From Lysinibacillus alkalisoli (GTDB lineage: Bacteria; Bacillota; Bacilli; Bacillales_A; Planococcaceae): a stretch of DNA of 64,000 bases. A program made the position numbers and the translations under genes. The stretch lies in NCBI RefSeq assembly GCF_014643595.1, contig NZ_BMJT01000001.1:186001-250000 (forward strand). Reading direction: 5' to 3'. The notes below the pieces were generated by a model, which was given only the letters and a program-made list of their open reading frames with translations, had not been told where the DNA came from and searched no databases. Within the stretch, counting starts at the first letter, position 1. Each line of letters starts with the position of its first letter. This document shows, in pieces, positions 35,219 through 44,244 of the stretch.

Positions 35219-36115
35219 ATGCAAAGGTTAAAAGGAATACTCCTTATTGTAGTAGGAGCTGCCTTATGGGGAGCAACGGGGCCAATGATGGAGTGGCTGC
35301 TAGCTGAGACAGCACTCACAGTATCCTTTATTTTAGCTTTACGCCTTATTATTGCAGGAATAGCACTTCTCATTTTTTTATCTTTTAAGATGGATAAAAG
35401 TATCAATAGTATTTGGCAACAGAGAATTTGGTTACAGCAATTATTTATTTTTAGCCTTGTTGGTATGCTAGGTCTACAATACTCTTTTGCTGCAACCATT
35501 GAAGTAAGTAATGCTATAGTAGCAACTTTACTACAATTTTTAGCACCCATCTTTATTGTGCTATATGTCTCACTTAGCCAGAAAAAAATGCCACCTCGTT
35601 TTCAAGTGATTGGCATTATAAGCACGTTAGCAGGTTTATTTTTATTATTAACCAATGCCTCTCTTGATCATTTATTAGTTAGTCAAGAGGCATTAATCTG
35701 GGGTATCATTTTAGGTTTGAGCTTCTCATTTTATACGCTATACCCTGCGCGCTTAATGAAGGAGTGGGGCGTATTATTAGTTGTGGCATGGGGGATGTTA
35801 ATAAGTGGTGTACTACTCGGTGTGGGGACAGCAATCTGGCGTTCTAATGAATGGTTGCTCTTAAAAGATGGTAAAATAATAATGATTTTATTACTCCTAA
35901 CCTTGTTTAGCACTTTAGCTTATGTCATGTTTCTCAGCAGTATGTCTTATATTACACCGGTAGAAACAAGTGTATTATCTAGTATAGAACCCTTAACGAC
36001 AATGATTATCTCCATCATTGTATTTCAGGCAACGCTTGGTACATGGCAGGTGCTAGGTATTGTGGTGATGTTGTTGAGTGTGATGGCCTTATCACTGTTA
36101 GGGGATAAAGCATAG
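35219..36115 (+). CDS. EamA/DMT family transporter
   Basis: A 298-aa membrane protein with ten hydrophobic segments in two EamA repeats, starting LLIVVGAALWGATGPMMEWLL. Near the end, TPVETSVLSSIEPLTTMIIS matches the same region of the paralogue at 28449. It is a probable exporter of small metabolites; the substrate is not evident. AAAGGATG site. It lies divergent from the EAL gene and could share the Fur-box region. It is followed after 15 bases by the ABC exporter genes, so it may head that operon. Confidence 0.88.
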   Translation: MQRLKGILLIVVGAALWGATGPMMEWLLAETALTVSFILALRLIIAGIALLIFLSFKMDKSINSIWQQRIWLQQLFIFSLVGMLGLQYSFAATIEVSNAIVATLLQFLAPIFIVLYVSLSQKKMPPRFQVIGIISTLAGLFLLLTNASLDHLLVSQEALIWGIILGLSFSFYTLYPARLMKEWGVLLVVAWGMLISGVLLGVGTAIWRSNEWLLLKDGKIIMILLLLTLFSTLAYVMFLSSMSYITPVETSVLSSIEPLTTMIISIIVFQATLGTWQVLGIVVMLLSVMALSLLGDKA

Positions 36116-36130
36116 ACAAGAGGTGTGAAA

Positions 36131-37849
36131 ATGAAAGCAGTGTTTCGTTATGTTAAGCCTTATAAATGGTTTGCGGTTATTGCGATTGTATTAATGTTTT
36201 TTGAATTGTTTGTGGAGTTAATACAACCATTAATTATGGCGAATATTATTGACCAAGGTGTTCAATTACAAGATATAGCAACGATTGTAGAATGGACGAC
36301 AATATTATTGGCGTTATCTGTATTTTCTTTTATTGCGGGTGTTGTTAACTCCTATTTTTCGGCTCATGTTGCACAAAGTTTTGCTTTTGACTTGCGCAGT
36401 GCCTTATTTAAAAAGATACAGTCTTTTACAATGGCAACGTATATAAAATACCCTGCCTCCGGATTAATTACGCGTTTAACAAATGATGTAAATAACGTTC
36501 AACAAGTATTATTTATGTTATTGCGTATTATGTTGCGTGCACCGTTAGCAGTCATTGGTAGTTTTATTATGGCTTTTTATGTAAATGCAAAATTGGCTAG
36601 TATTTTATTAATTAGTGTGCCTATTATTGCTATTTTTTTATTTGTAATGGTCACAAAAGGGATACGCATGTTCAGTGCTGTGCAAAGACGTTTAGATGGA
36701 GTTAACCGCATGCTTCAAGAGAATTTACAAGCTATTCGTTTAGTGAAGGCTTATTTGCGCGGTAAATATGAAACAAATCGTTTTAATGAAGTAGCTAGTC
36801 ATTTAAAAATAGACTCTATGAAGGCGTTGCGTTTAATGGAGTACATCATGCCAATCTTGTTATTTGTTATGAATGTGACGATGTTAGGTATTATTTGGTT
36901 TAGTGCGAAGTATGTGGGTGCAGGCGATATCCAACTAGGAGAAGCTGTAGCGGTGATTAACTACACGATGCGCATTACGATGATTTTATCCTTATTTGTT
37001 TTTATTATTATTTTATTTGCGCGTGCTAAAGCCTCAGCAGAGCGCATGGAAGAAATTTTGTTGATTGAAGAAGGCACAGAGGATATTAAAACACAGCCTT
37101 TTGATTTACCAGCAGGTGATCTTGTCTTTGAAGATGTCGCTTTTAGATATAATGACGCAGCACCTTATGCGTTAAATCATATTAGCTTTACGATAAAAGA
37201 AGGGGAGAAGTTAGCCATATTAGGGGCTACGGGCTCAGGCAAATCAACTTTATTGCAATTGATACCACGATTTTATGAACCAACAGCAGGTAAGATTACA
37301 ATAGGTGGTCGTAATATTCAAGAAATAGAGTTAGCCTCTTTACGTAATAAGATAGGTTATGTACCACAACAATCTGTATTATTTACAGGGACTATTTTTG
37401 ATAATATTCGTTGGGGTAAAGAGGATGCTTTATTAGATGAAGCGTTACATGCCGCTTCGCAAGCTCAAATTCACGATTCTATTGATGCCTTTCCTCAAGG
37501 GTATGACACGATCGTAGGGCAAAAAGGGGTTAACTTGTCAGGTGGGCAAAAACAGCGGCTATCTATTGCACGTGCATTATTACGAGATGCTTCTTTTTTA
37601 TTATTAGATGACAGTACAAGTGCATTAGATGTTAAAACAGAAGAAAATTTATGGGAAGCATTAGGGCATCATAACGCGACAATGCTTGTTGTGACACAAA
37701 AAATTCAAACAGCAAAGGGTGCAGACCATATTTTACTGTTAGATCAAGGACAAATGGTTGCCTTTGGTACGCATGAAGCGTTGAGCCAAACGTCGCCACT
37801 TTATCAAAAAATTATTGTCTCGCAACAAGAAGGGGGGATTGAAGAATGA
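36131..37849 (+). CDS. Heterodimeric ABC exporter, subunit with degenerate catalytic site
   Basis: A 572-aa half-transporter: six-segment membrane domain (~10-300) and ATPase domain (~325-570). Walker A is GATGSGKST and the signature LSGGQKQRLSIARAL is intact. However, Walker B ends LLLDDSTSALD, with Asp in place of the catalytic Glu, and the switch His is replaced by Gln in VVTQK. This is the pattern of the BmrC/TM287 type partner. It is similar to YfiB of B. subtilis and is likely a multidrug or lipid exporter. Start at the ATG at 36131 behind AAGAGGTG; the stop overlaps the partner gene by ATGA. Confidence 0.92.
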   Translation: MKAVFRYVKPYKWFAVIAIVLMFFELFVELIQPLIMANIIDQGVQLQDIATIVEWTTILLALSVFSFIAGVVNSYFSAHVAQSFAFDLRSALFKKIQSFTMATYIKYPASGLITRLTNDVNNVQQVLFMLLRIMLRAPLAVIGSFIMAFYVNAKLASILLISVPIIAIFLFVMVTKGIRMFSAVQRRLDGVNRMLQENLQAIRLVKAYLRGKYETNRFNEVASHLKIDSMKALRLMEYIMPILLFVMNVTMLGIIWFSAKYVGAGDIQLGEAVAVINYTMRITMILSLFVFIIILFARAKASAERMEEILLIEEGTEDIKTQPFDLPAGDLVFEDVAFRYNDAAPYALNHISFTIKEGEKLAILGATGSGKSTLLQLIPRFYEPTAGKITIGGRNIQEIELASLRNKIGYVPQQSVLFTGTIFDNIRWGKEDALLDEALHAASQAQIHDSIDAFPQGYDTIVGQKGVNLSGGQKQRLSIARALLRDASFLLLDDSTSALDVKTEENLWEALGHHNATMLVVTQKIQTAKGADHILLLDQGQMVAFGTHEALSQTSPLYQKIIVSQQEGGIEE

Positions 37850-39654
37850 GTTTTTTACGAAAACCATTCGGCTATGAACCTTTACTAACACGTGAAGAAA
37901 TTAAACAAACGAGCACGATGAAAAAGAAAGCACGTGCGAATGACTGGAAACGCACACTGAAACGAGTATGGCAGATTGTAGATGAACAGCGCTTGTTATT
38001 AATGCTTGTCTTATTACTTGTTGTTGTTAGCTCAGCATTAACGTTGTTAGGGCCATTTTTAATCGGTAAGATGATTGACTATTTCGTTGAACAAGGTACA
38101 ACGACAGGTATTATGTCGTGGATTGTGAGCCTGATTGTGATTTATGTGATATTATCCCTCACATTGTTTTTGCAAAATTATTGGATGATTGGCATTGCAC
38201 AGCAAACCATTTATCGTATGCGAACAGCTTTGTTTGCGCATTTTCAACAATTACCTATTCCTTTCTTTGATCGTAGGCAACATGGGGAATTAATGAGTCG
38301 GGCAACAAATGATATTGAGGCAGTGAATGCCACGTTAAATACCGCATTTATTCAAGTGTTTTCAAGTATTATTACATTGACAGGTACTGTAGTTGTCATG
38401 TTGTATTTAAGTCCTTTATTAACGGTATTAACGATGACAATTATTCCTATCATGTTTTATGGTATGCGCTGGATTACACGTCGCACAGGTAAATTATTTA
38501 AAGAGCAGCAAAAAGCCGTTGGTGCGTTAAATGGCATGATTGAGGAAACAATTTCTGGGCAACGTGTTGTGAAAGCTTTTTCTCAAGAAGAACGTATGAT
38601 TCAACAATTTGAAGAGCGCAGTAACGCATTAAAACGTGCCAGTTTTTGGGCGCAGTCCTACTCAGGCTATATCCCTAAAGTGATGAATGTTTTAAATAAT
38701 GTCAGCTTTACGATTGTAGCAGGGGTTGGAGGGATTTTAGCGGTTAAAGGTCATATCACTGTTGGCGTTATTGTCATTTTTACAGAGTATGCTCGTCAGT
38801 TCACACGCCCGCTTAATGACTTGGCCAATCAATTTAACACTGTACTTTCTGCCATCGCAGGAGCTGAGCGTGTCTTTGCTATTATGGATGAGCCTATTGA
38901 AGATGATGAGCAAGGTAATCCTCATATGTTGCAAGGAGAAGTAGCCTTTCAGCATGTTACATTTGCGTATCATGCAGGTGATACGATATTACATGATGTG
39001 AATTTTACTGTGGAGTCAGGTCAAACGGCTGCTTTAGTTGGTGCAACAGGAGCGGGTAAAACAACAATTATGCAATTGATTGCTCGCTTTTACGATACAG
39101 ATCAAGGCAGTGTTTTATTTGATGGTCAAGATGCGAAGTCTATTTCTCGTACATCACTGCGCAACCAAATGGCATTTGTTTTACAAGATCCCTTCTTGTT
39201 TGAAACAAGTGTGATGAATAACATACGTTATGGAAAGTTAGATGCTACAGATGAAGAAGTGATCGCTGCTGCTAAGAAGGCGAATGCCCATGAATTCATT
39301 AAGGCGTTACCACATGGGTATCATACGTATTTAAGTTCTGATGGTAGTGAAATCTCACAAGGGCAGAAGCAATTGTTATCAATCGCTCGCGCTTTATTAG
39401 CAGACCCTAAAGTGTTATTGCTAGACGAAGCAACAAGCAGCATTGATACGATTACAGAAATGAAAATTCAAGAAGCATTAGAAGTGTTAATGAAAGGGCG
39501 CACAAGTTTTGTCATTGCTCATCGTCTCAATACGATTAAGCATGCAGATGTTGTATTTGTCATGCAACAAGGTCAACTAGTAGAGGCGGGTACACAGCAA
39601 GAATTAATTGAACAAAATGGTATTTATGCGCATATGTTAAATCGAAATGAATAA
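37846..39654 (+). CDS. Heterodimeric ABC exporter, catalytic subunit
   Basis: A 602-aa partner of the preceding protein. An N-terminal cytoplasmic extension of ~45 residues precedes the six-segment membrane domain; the ATPase domain occupies ~360-600. It has GATGAGKTT, Walker B LLLDEATSSID with catalytic Glu and IAHR with the switch His, but its signature is ISQGQKQLLS, with Gln in place of the first Gly. The two subunits therefore form one degenerate and one competent ATP site, as in BmrCD and TM287/288. Similar to YfiC. Translation coupled to its partner. Confidence 0.92.
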   Translation: MSFLRKPFGYEPLLTREEIKQTSTMKKKARANDWKRTLKRVWQIVDEQRLLLMLVLLLVVVSSALTLLGPFLIGKMIDYFVEQGTTTGIMSWIVSLIVIYVILSLTLFLQNYWMIGIAQQTIYRMRTALFAHFQQLPIPFFDRRQHGELMSRATNDIEAVNATLNTAFIQVFSSIITLTGTVVVMLYLSPLLTVLTMTIIPIMFYGMRWITRRTGKLFKEQQKAVGALNGMIEETISGQRVVKAFSQEERMIQQFEERSNALKRASFWAQSYSGYIPKVMNVLNNVSFTIVAGVGGILAVKGHITVGVIVIFTEYARQFTRPLNDLANQFNTVLSAIAGAERVFAIMDEPIEDDEQGNPHMLQGEVAFQHVTFAYHAGDTILHDVNFTVESGQTAALVGATGAGKTTIMQLIARFYDTDQGSVLFDGQDAKSISRTSLRNQMAFVLQDPFLFETSVMNNIRYGKLDATDEEVIAAAKKANAHEFIKALPHGYHTYLSSDGSEISQGQKQLLSIARALLADPKVLLLDEATSSIDTITEMKIQEALEVLMKGRTSFVIAHRLNTIKHADVVFVMQQGQLVEAGTQQELIEQNGIYAHMLNRNE

Positions 39655-39669
39655 ATAAGGAGTTTTTTT

Positions 39670-40554
39670 GTGAATATATCGTTTATTACAGCATCTTTTC
39701 CGCTTGATGAGCAAACGTATCAAGAAGTATTAACGCTAGTGAAACAAACTGGCGTAGAAGACGGTGTACATTATGAAGAAGCATTAAAGACATCATTAAT
39801 GCCTCAATATGACAGTAAAGGCTTTGTCATCCTAGCTTATGATGATGATAAAGACCTTTTAATCGGGGTTACTAGTGCTACGGATATTATTGGTTTGAAT
39901 ACGTATGAGTGGTCTAGTGTAGTAGCGCCTATGTATCGTAATTTACGTATTGGTAGCACCATGATTGAGGCTTTGCAAGAAGCTTTAGAAGATAGAGGCT
40001 GTGAGGGTGAACTTGCATTAGCTGTACGCACAGATGGTAAAGAGAAGCGCTTTTTAACAAGGTTAGGCTATTATTATAATTTTTCAGAGGCTTATTTATC
40101 AGCACCAGCAGAAACAAGTACGCCACTGTATGAAATTAAACCTTACTTAAATGAACGAACAGCTATTTGTGAGTTATATGAAGAGGCATTTGGTGATTTG
40201 TATGAGGAGTCCGTAGAACTAATTGATTATACAACTACAACAGCAGGTCATATGTTATTCGTTGCTTATGATGGTGAGCAAGTAGTAGGTACTGTAACGA
40301 CAACAAGAGATGGTAGTATTCAATGGTTATCAGCGCTAGCTGTTAAAAAAAGTGAGCGTCATAAAGGGATTGGTACTGCACTCATCTCATGGGTGAAGCA
40401 TTATGCCTTACAAGAGAACTGTACGAATGTACTATTAATGGTAGAAATGGATAATGAAGCGGCATTGCGCATTTATGAAAAAAACCGTTTCACGATTACT
40501 CAGCAAACAGATTATTATATAAGAAAAAGAATAGCAGGAAATAAAATCGGGTAA
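39670..40554 (+). CDS. Protein with two GNAT acetyltransferase domains
   Basis: A 294-aa cytoplasmic protein. The first GNAT-like domain (~15-130) has a loose acetyl-CoA loop (MYRNLRIGSTMIEAL). The second (~145-285) has the standard one (KKSERHKGIGTALISWV, ~237-253) and NEAALRIYEKNRF. Typical of Bacillus tandem GNAT proteins, where one copy is often inactive; the acyl acceptor is unknown. GTG start, 7 bases after AAGGAG. It lies 15 bases after the ABC exporter gene and is likely in the same transcript. Confidence 0.87.
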   Translation: MNISFITASFPLDEQTYQEVLTLVKQTGVEDGVHYEEALKTSLMPQYDSKGFVILAYDDDKDLLIGVTSATDIIGLNTYEWSSVVAPMYRNLRIGSTMIEALQEALEDRGCEGELALAVRTDGKEKRFLTRLGYYYNFSEAYLSAPAETSTPLYEIKPYLNERTAICELYEEAFGDLYEESVELIDYTTTTAGHMLFVAYDGEQVVGTVTTTRDGSIQWLSALAVKKSERHKGIGTALISWVKHYALQENCTNVLLMVEMDNEAALRIYEKNRFTITQQTDYYIRKRIAGNKIG

Positions 40555-40576
40555 AGGTGATAAAGGAGTGATTAGT

Positions 40577-41296
40577 ATGGAGATCTTTGCACATAGAGGC
40601 GCATCAGGAAGCTATCCAGAAAATACAATAGTAGCGTTTCAAGCAGCTGCACAATTGCCCATTACAGGTGTAGAGCTAGATGTACACCTTACAAAGGATC
40701 AACAGTTAGTTGTCATCCATGATGAAACAATAGACCGCACATCAGATGGCACAGGCTTTGTTAAAGACCTAACCTTAAAGCAATTAAAAGAATATGACTT
40801 TGGTGGGTGGTTTGGCGCAGGTTTTATTGGCGAAAAAATCCCCACATTGAGCGAAGTTTTAACGCTATTTGCGACAACTAATCACCAAATCAATATTGAA
40901 CTCAAATCAGATGTTTTTGCATATGAAGGAATGGAAAAGCTTGTTTGGGAAGAAGTAGAAGCCCATGATTTAACAGCACGTACACTCATTTCGTCATTTG
41001 ATCATGAAGCGTTACAACGTTTAGCCCGTATAGCTCCGCAAAGTAATCGAGCAGCCTTATTCAGTGCAGTGGTCATTGATATTGAAAATTATATTACACA
41101 TATTCCAGCACAAGCGATGCATGTGGCATTGCCTACAGCTTTCAGAAAGCCGATTATTGATGCGGTACGCAATGATGCAACTGTGCGAGTCTATACGGTA
41201 AATGATGCTCTGTACGCACAGGAATTGGCCTTACTAGGTGTCACCAGTATTTTTACCGATTATCCAGAGGAAATGGTTGCTTACTTTCAACAATAA
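40577..41296 (+). CDS. Glycerophosphodiester phosphodiesterase
   Basis: A 239-aa soluble enzyme that splits glycerophosphodiesters (deacylated phospholipids) into glycerol 3-phosphate and an alcohol. Motifs are FAHRGASGSYPENT (catalytic His), GVELDVHLTKD (metal Glu and Asp), VVIHDETIDRTSDGTG (second catalytic His) and NIELKSD. Without a signal peptide it is the cytoplasmic UgpQ type. The ATG at 40577 is preferred, because AAAGGAG lies 8 bases before it; the GTG at 40568 overlaps that site. Last gene before a strong terminator. Confidence 0.93.
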   Translation: MEIFAHRGASGSYPENTIVAFQAAAQLPITGVELDVHLTKDQQLVVIHDETIDRTSDGTGFVKDLTLKQLKEYDFGGWFGAGFIGEKIPTLSEVLTLFATTNHQINIELKSDVFAYEGMEKLVWEEVEAHDLTARTLISSFDHEALQRLARIAPQSNRAALFSAVVIDIENYITHIPAQAMHVALPTAFRKPIIDAVRNDATVRVYTVNDALYAQELALLGVTSIFTDYPEEMVAYFQQ

Positions 41297-41343
41297 AATA
41301 AGGGGTCAGGGGAAGTAGTATTTCCCTTGATCCCTTATTTTTT
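41297..41343. terminator. Bidirectional terminator
   Basis: AATAAGGGGTCA ... TGATCCCTTATT, with an inner GGGAA/TTCCC stem, then T. It separates the phosphodiesterase gene (+) from the ABC-2 operon (-). Confidence 0.92.
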
Positions 41344-41347
41344 ACGA

Positions 41348-42004
41348 TTATATTTTTTCAATATGCGTTGTTTCTTGCAATAAATCATAATAAAAATCGT
41401 CATCACCAATGCTTAAAATACGATGACACATATTTTTGATTTCGTCCATATCATGTGAAATATAAATAATCATGACATTTTCTTCTGCTAAATGTTGTAG
41501 TGTTTTCGCAATCTCAAGTTTAGATTTTAAATCAATCCCAACAGTAGGCTCATCTAGCAGCAATAACGTAGGGTCATGGATTAAGGATAAAGCTAAATTA
41601 AGCTTGCGTTTCATCCCTCCTGAGAGCTTACGAACAGGTTCATCCCATACGTGTAATGAGACTTTTTCACAGAGGGCTCGTAATTGAGTCTGTGTTTTTT
41701 TGACAGGGCTGAGGTTAGCAAAAAACAGCATATTTTCTTTCACTGTCATATCTTCAAAAATCGCAAGTTCCTGTGGTACAAAACCAATGTGCTGACGCAG
41801 TTTTTTACGTTCAGTTTCATCATATAATGTGATGGTACCTTCATCTTGTGGTAATAAGGTAGCAATGATATGAAGCAGTGTTGTTTTACCAGCACCATTA
41901 CGTCCTACTAAGCCAATGATTTCGCCTTGTTGCACAGCAAAACTAATGTGAGACAACACATGATGATGGCGATAACTTTTAGAAACATTATCAATGATTA
42001 ACAT
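41348..42004 (-). CDS. ABC-2 type transporter, ATP-binding subunit
   Basis: A 218-aa ATPase, last gene of a four-gene minus-strand operon. Walker A is GRNGAGKTTLL, the signature is KLSGGMKRKLNLALSLI and Walker B is TLLLLDEPTVGID, with H-loop ISHDMDE. It is close to the CcmA/NatA group that powers ABC-2 permeases. The gene begins inside the preceding permease gene (14-base overlap), with AAAGGAG at 7 bases. It energises the two permeases upstream; the cargo is unknown. Confidence 0.92.
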   Translation of the reverse strand: MLIIDNVSKSYRHHHVLSHISFAVQQGEIIGLVGRNGAGKTTLLHIIATLLPQDEGTITLYDETERKKLRQHIGFVPQELAIFEDMTVKENMLFFANLSPVKKTQTQLRALCEKVSLHVWDEPVRKLSGGMKRKLNLALSLIHDPTLLLLDEPTVGIDLKSKLEIAKTLQHLAEENVMIIYISHDMDEIKNMCHRILSIGDDDFYYDLLQETTHIEKI

Positions 42005-43043
42005 ACCTTCTCTCCTTTCGCTTTAAGAGAAGCACTAGTGATAGTAAACTAATAGGTAGCCAAATCGTTATGCTTTGTTGTAGCAAAGCGATTTGTGGCT
42101 GAAGTAGCTGAAGTTGGTAAGGCATAGGAACCCATAAGCCACTTGTAAATAATAAGAGTGTCATCAACAGTAAACTGTACTGATAAAACCGGATAATACT
42201 ATGACAACATAAAGCTAAACAAGCACTAAGACAACTTATGGTTAACCGAAAAGCAAATAATATTGTTATATTTGCCCATGATATGTTAGCAAATTGATAA
42301 AGAGCGAGACAGTCCATCACAAAAAATAATACCATGTACATCGTTAGATGATATAAAAAGTACGATGTTACTGTATGATTTGAAAATGGCGCACGCAATA
42401 ATAAAGCGGTATTATGCTCTTTAATAAGCCACGTACTAGCCAGCAAGGTACTGAGTGTAGCAAAGAGTGACCAGATTAAAAATGATGAAGATATAGTATG
42501 AGCAGCAGTTTGATTTGTCATGTGCAATGATGTTGTTAAAATAGATTTTTCTTTCATATAGGCAGTGCTCTTAGCTATTAAAGCATTACTGTCGATTGCT
42601 GTATCAGGTTGCATGCTTTTGATCACATCAATCGTTGCATATTGCCCTACTAACTGTAGAGCTGTCGTTAAAACAATATTGCTTGTTGATTCGTGAAAGA
42701 GTGAAAGATTAGAACTTATGCTGGTTAATAAACGTGCTTTTTGCTGTGTTGTTACAAGTGTTTTAAAGTTTTTTTCAATAACAAAGACACTATCTAATTG
42801 ATGCGACTCGAGTTGCTGTAATGCAGTGGCATAATTTGTTTCAATAACCGTGAATGCTTTTTGCTGTTGCAATGTTTCAATAAAGCGCTGTGATAAGTCA
42901 CTGTTATCCTCATCGACAATGCCAATTGGTATCGTTTTATTAGGTACGGTTGAGAGTAAGAGAGTAAGTACAAACGGTAAGATTAACCAAAGCACAATGC
43001 TATAATATTGTTTTTGAAAACGCAGTAATCGAATGGCAATCAT
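41991..43043 (-). CDS. ABC-2 type permease (second copy)
   Basis: A 350-aa membrane protein. The first hydrophobic segment (~15-35) is followed by a ~160-aa outside domain with IPIGIVDEDNSDLSQRF, the conserved start of the YhgE/Pip and YhaP-like ABC-2 permeases, and about five further segments (~180-340). The ATG at 43043 is chosen, because AAGGAG lies 8 bases before it and it overlaps the upstream stop as ATGA; a longer frame begins at 43061. It is probably one half of a permease heterodimer with the next gene. Confidence 0.85.
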   Translation of the reverse strand: MIAIRLLRFQKQYYSIVLWLILPFVLTLLLSTVPNKTIPIGIVDEDNSDLSQRFIETLQQQKAFTVIETNYATALQQLESHQLDSVFVIEKNFKTLVTTQQKARLLTSISSNLSLFHESTSNIVLTTALQLVGQYATIDVIKSMQPDTAIDSNALIAKSTAYMKEKSILTTSLHMTNQTAAHTISSSFLIWSLFATLSTLLASTWLIKEHNTALLLRAPFSNHTVTSYFLYHLTMYMVLFFVMDCLALYQFANISWANITILFAFRLTISCLSACLALCCHSIIRFYQYSLLLMTLLLFTSGLWVPMPYQLQLLQPQIALLQQSITIWLPISLLSLVLLLKRKERRYVNH

Positions 43044-44224
43044 AATGTGCGCTCCTTCCATTTAAGTAGCATAAAACCAAGGAATATACTGACAAGTAGT
43101 GTGCTAAGTAACGGGAGAAACTCTGCATATGTGCGCTCATACAAAATGACTTGAGACAGTTGTTCAAAGGCTTGTTGAGAGTAGCTAGGCATACGAATAG
43201 GTAAGTAAGCAGAAGGTAAAATAGCACCACTCGAAATAATAATATAAAGCGTATAAACAAGCTGTAAAGGCATGGCTCTTTTAGGTTGGCATAACAACTC
43301 AATACATAAGAGGTGGCAACAGAAAATAAGCGTCACGCACAATAATAAGACGAATATTTTCACATAGTCACTTGGTAGCCAGTAGAGTTGAGCGTATGCT
43401 CGCATAACATAAATAAATAGTGTGGCTAATGGTAGCGGTATGAGTAAACATAGTGCCGCTTTAGCTAGTAGTGGTTTGATAAGCCCTACATTGTACAAAC
43501 GTAAGCGCCAAGTGATACTTTGCGGCGTTTCTCTTAATAACCACTGTTGTAATAAAAAAATCCAAATGATTAGTAGTGAGAATATAACACTTAACATGTA
43601 ATAATTAACAGGATTTGCGGTAGCGATATTTTCAACTTCTTCATGTGGCATAAATTGTTCCTTTGCAAAAAAACGCGTAAAGTAACTTAATAAATGGGTT
43701 TTAATGAGGGATATTCTCGTCTCATCTGTATAGTGCAAAGCATGAGCTGTCTCATTAATGAGTAATAGATTAGCTTGAGCTAGGTTCATATAGTTGGCTA
43801 TCCTATCAACAACTTGCTTTAAGAGTAGTATTTCGTTTTGGTGGGCAGGGTCAGCTGTGATGGCAATGTTAGTACGCTCACCATTATAAAGTGTCTCTGT
43901 AAAGTTGGTAGGAAGTGATAAATAACCAATAATCTTTTGTTGGGCTAGCTGTGTTTTAGCCTCATCTGTAGTGAGTTGGATCATTGAAATATGCTCAGCT
44001 AATGTATTGGAGTCGGTTAAGAGTGTACTGAGCAATACGGTCTCTTCAGACTGGTCGTTGTCAACAATAGCAATGGTTAATGGCGTTTCTGTTACAGGTT
44101 GTATCCAACTATAAAAAAGTAGCGCAACAGCTCCCACTAATATAATAGGAAAAAACAAAAGAAAAGGCAGTGTAATCCACTGCCTTTTCAATTGCTTAAT
44201 ATGATGAATAATAAATCGAGACAT
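43040..44224 (-). CDS. ABC-2 type permease (first copy)
   Basis: A 394-aa membrane protein of the same layout as its neighbour: hydrophobic segment at ~20-42, outside domain containing LTIAIVDNDQSEETVLLSTLL, and five or six C-terminal segments (~208-385). It is likely the partner half-permease. It lies 20 bases behind the DUF6583-like gene and overlaps the next permease by ATGA. The two permeases are only distantly similar to each other. The ribosome binding site is AAGAAGGTG. Confidence 0.85.
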   Translation of the reverse strand: MSRFIIHHIKQLKRQWITLPFLLFFPIILVGAVALLFYSWIQPVTETPLTIAIVDNDQSEETVLLSTLLTDSNTLAEHISMIQLTTDEAKTQLAQQKIIGYLSLPTNFTETLYNGERTNIAITADPAHQNEILLLKQVVDRIANYMNLAQANLLLINETAHALHYTDETRISLIKTHLLSYFTRFFAKEQFMPHEEVENIATANPVNYYMLSVIFSLLIIWIFLLQQWLLRETPQSITWRLRLYNVGLIKPLLAKAALCLLIPLPLATLFIYVMRAYAQLYWLPSDYVKIFVLLLCVTLIFCCHLLCIELLCQPKRAMPLQLVYTLYIIISSGAILPSAYLPIRMPSYSQQAFEQLSQVILYERTYAEFLPLLSTLLVSIFLGFMLLKWKERTL

Positions 44225-44244
44225 ACCGATTCACCTTCTTTAAA

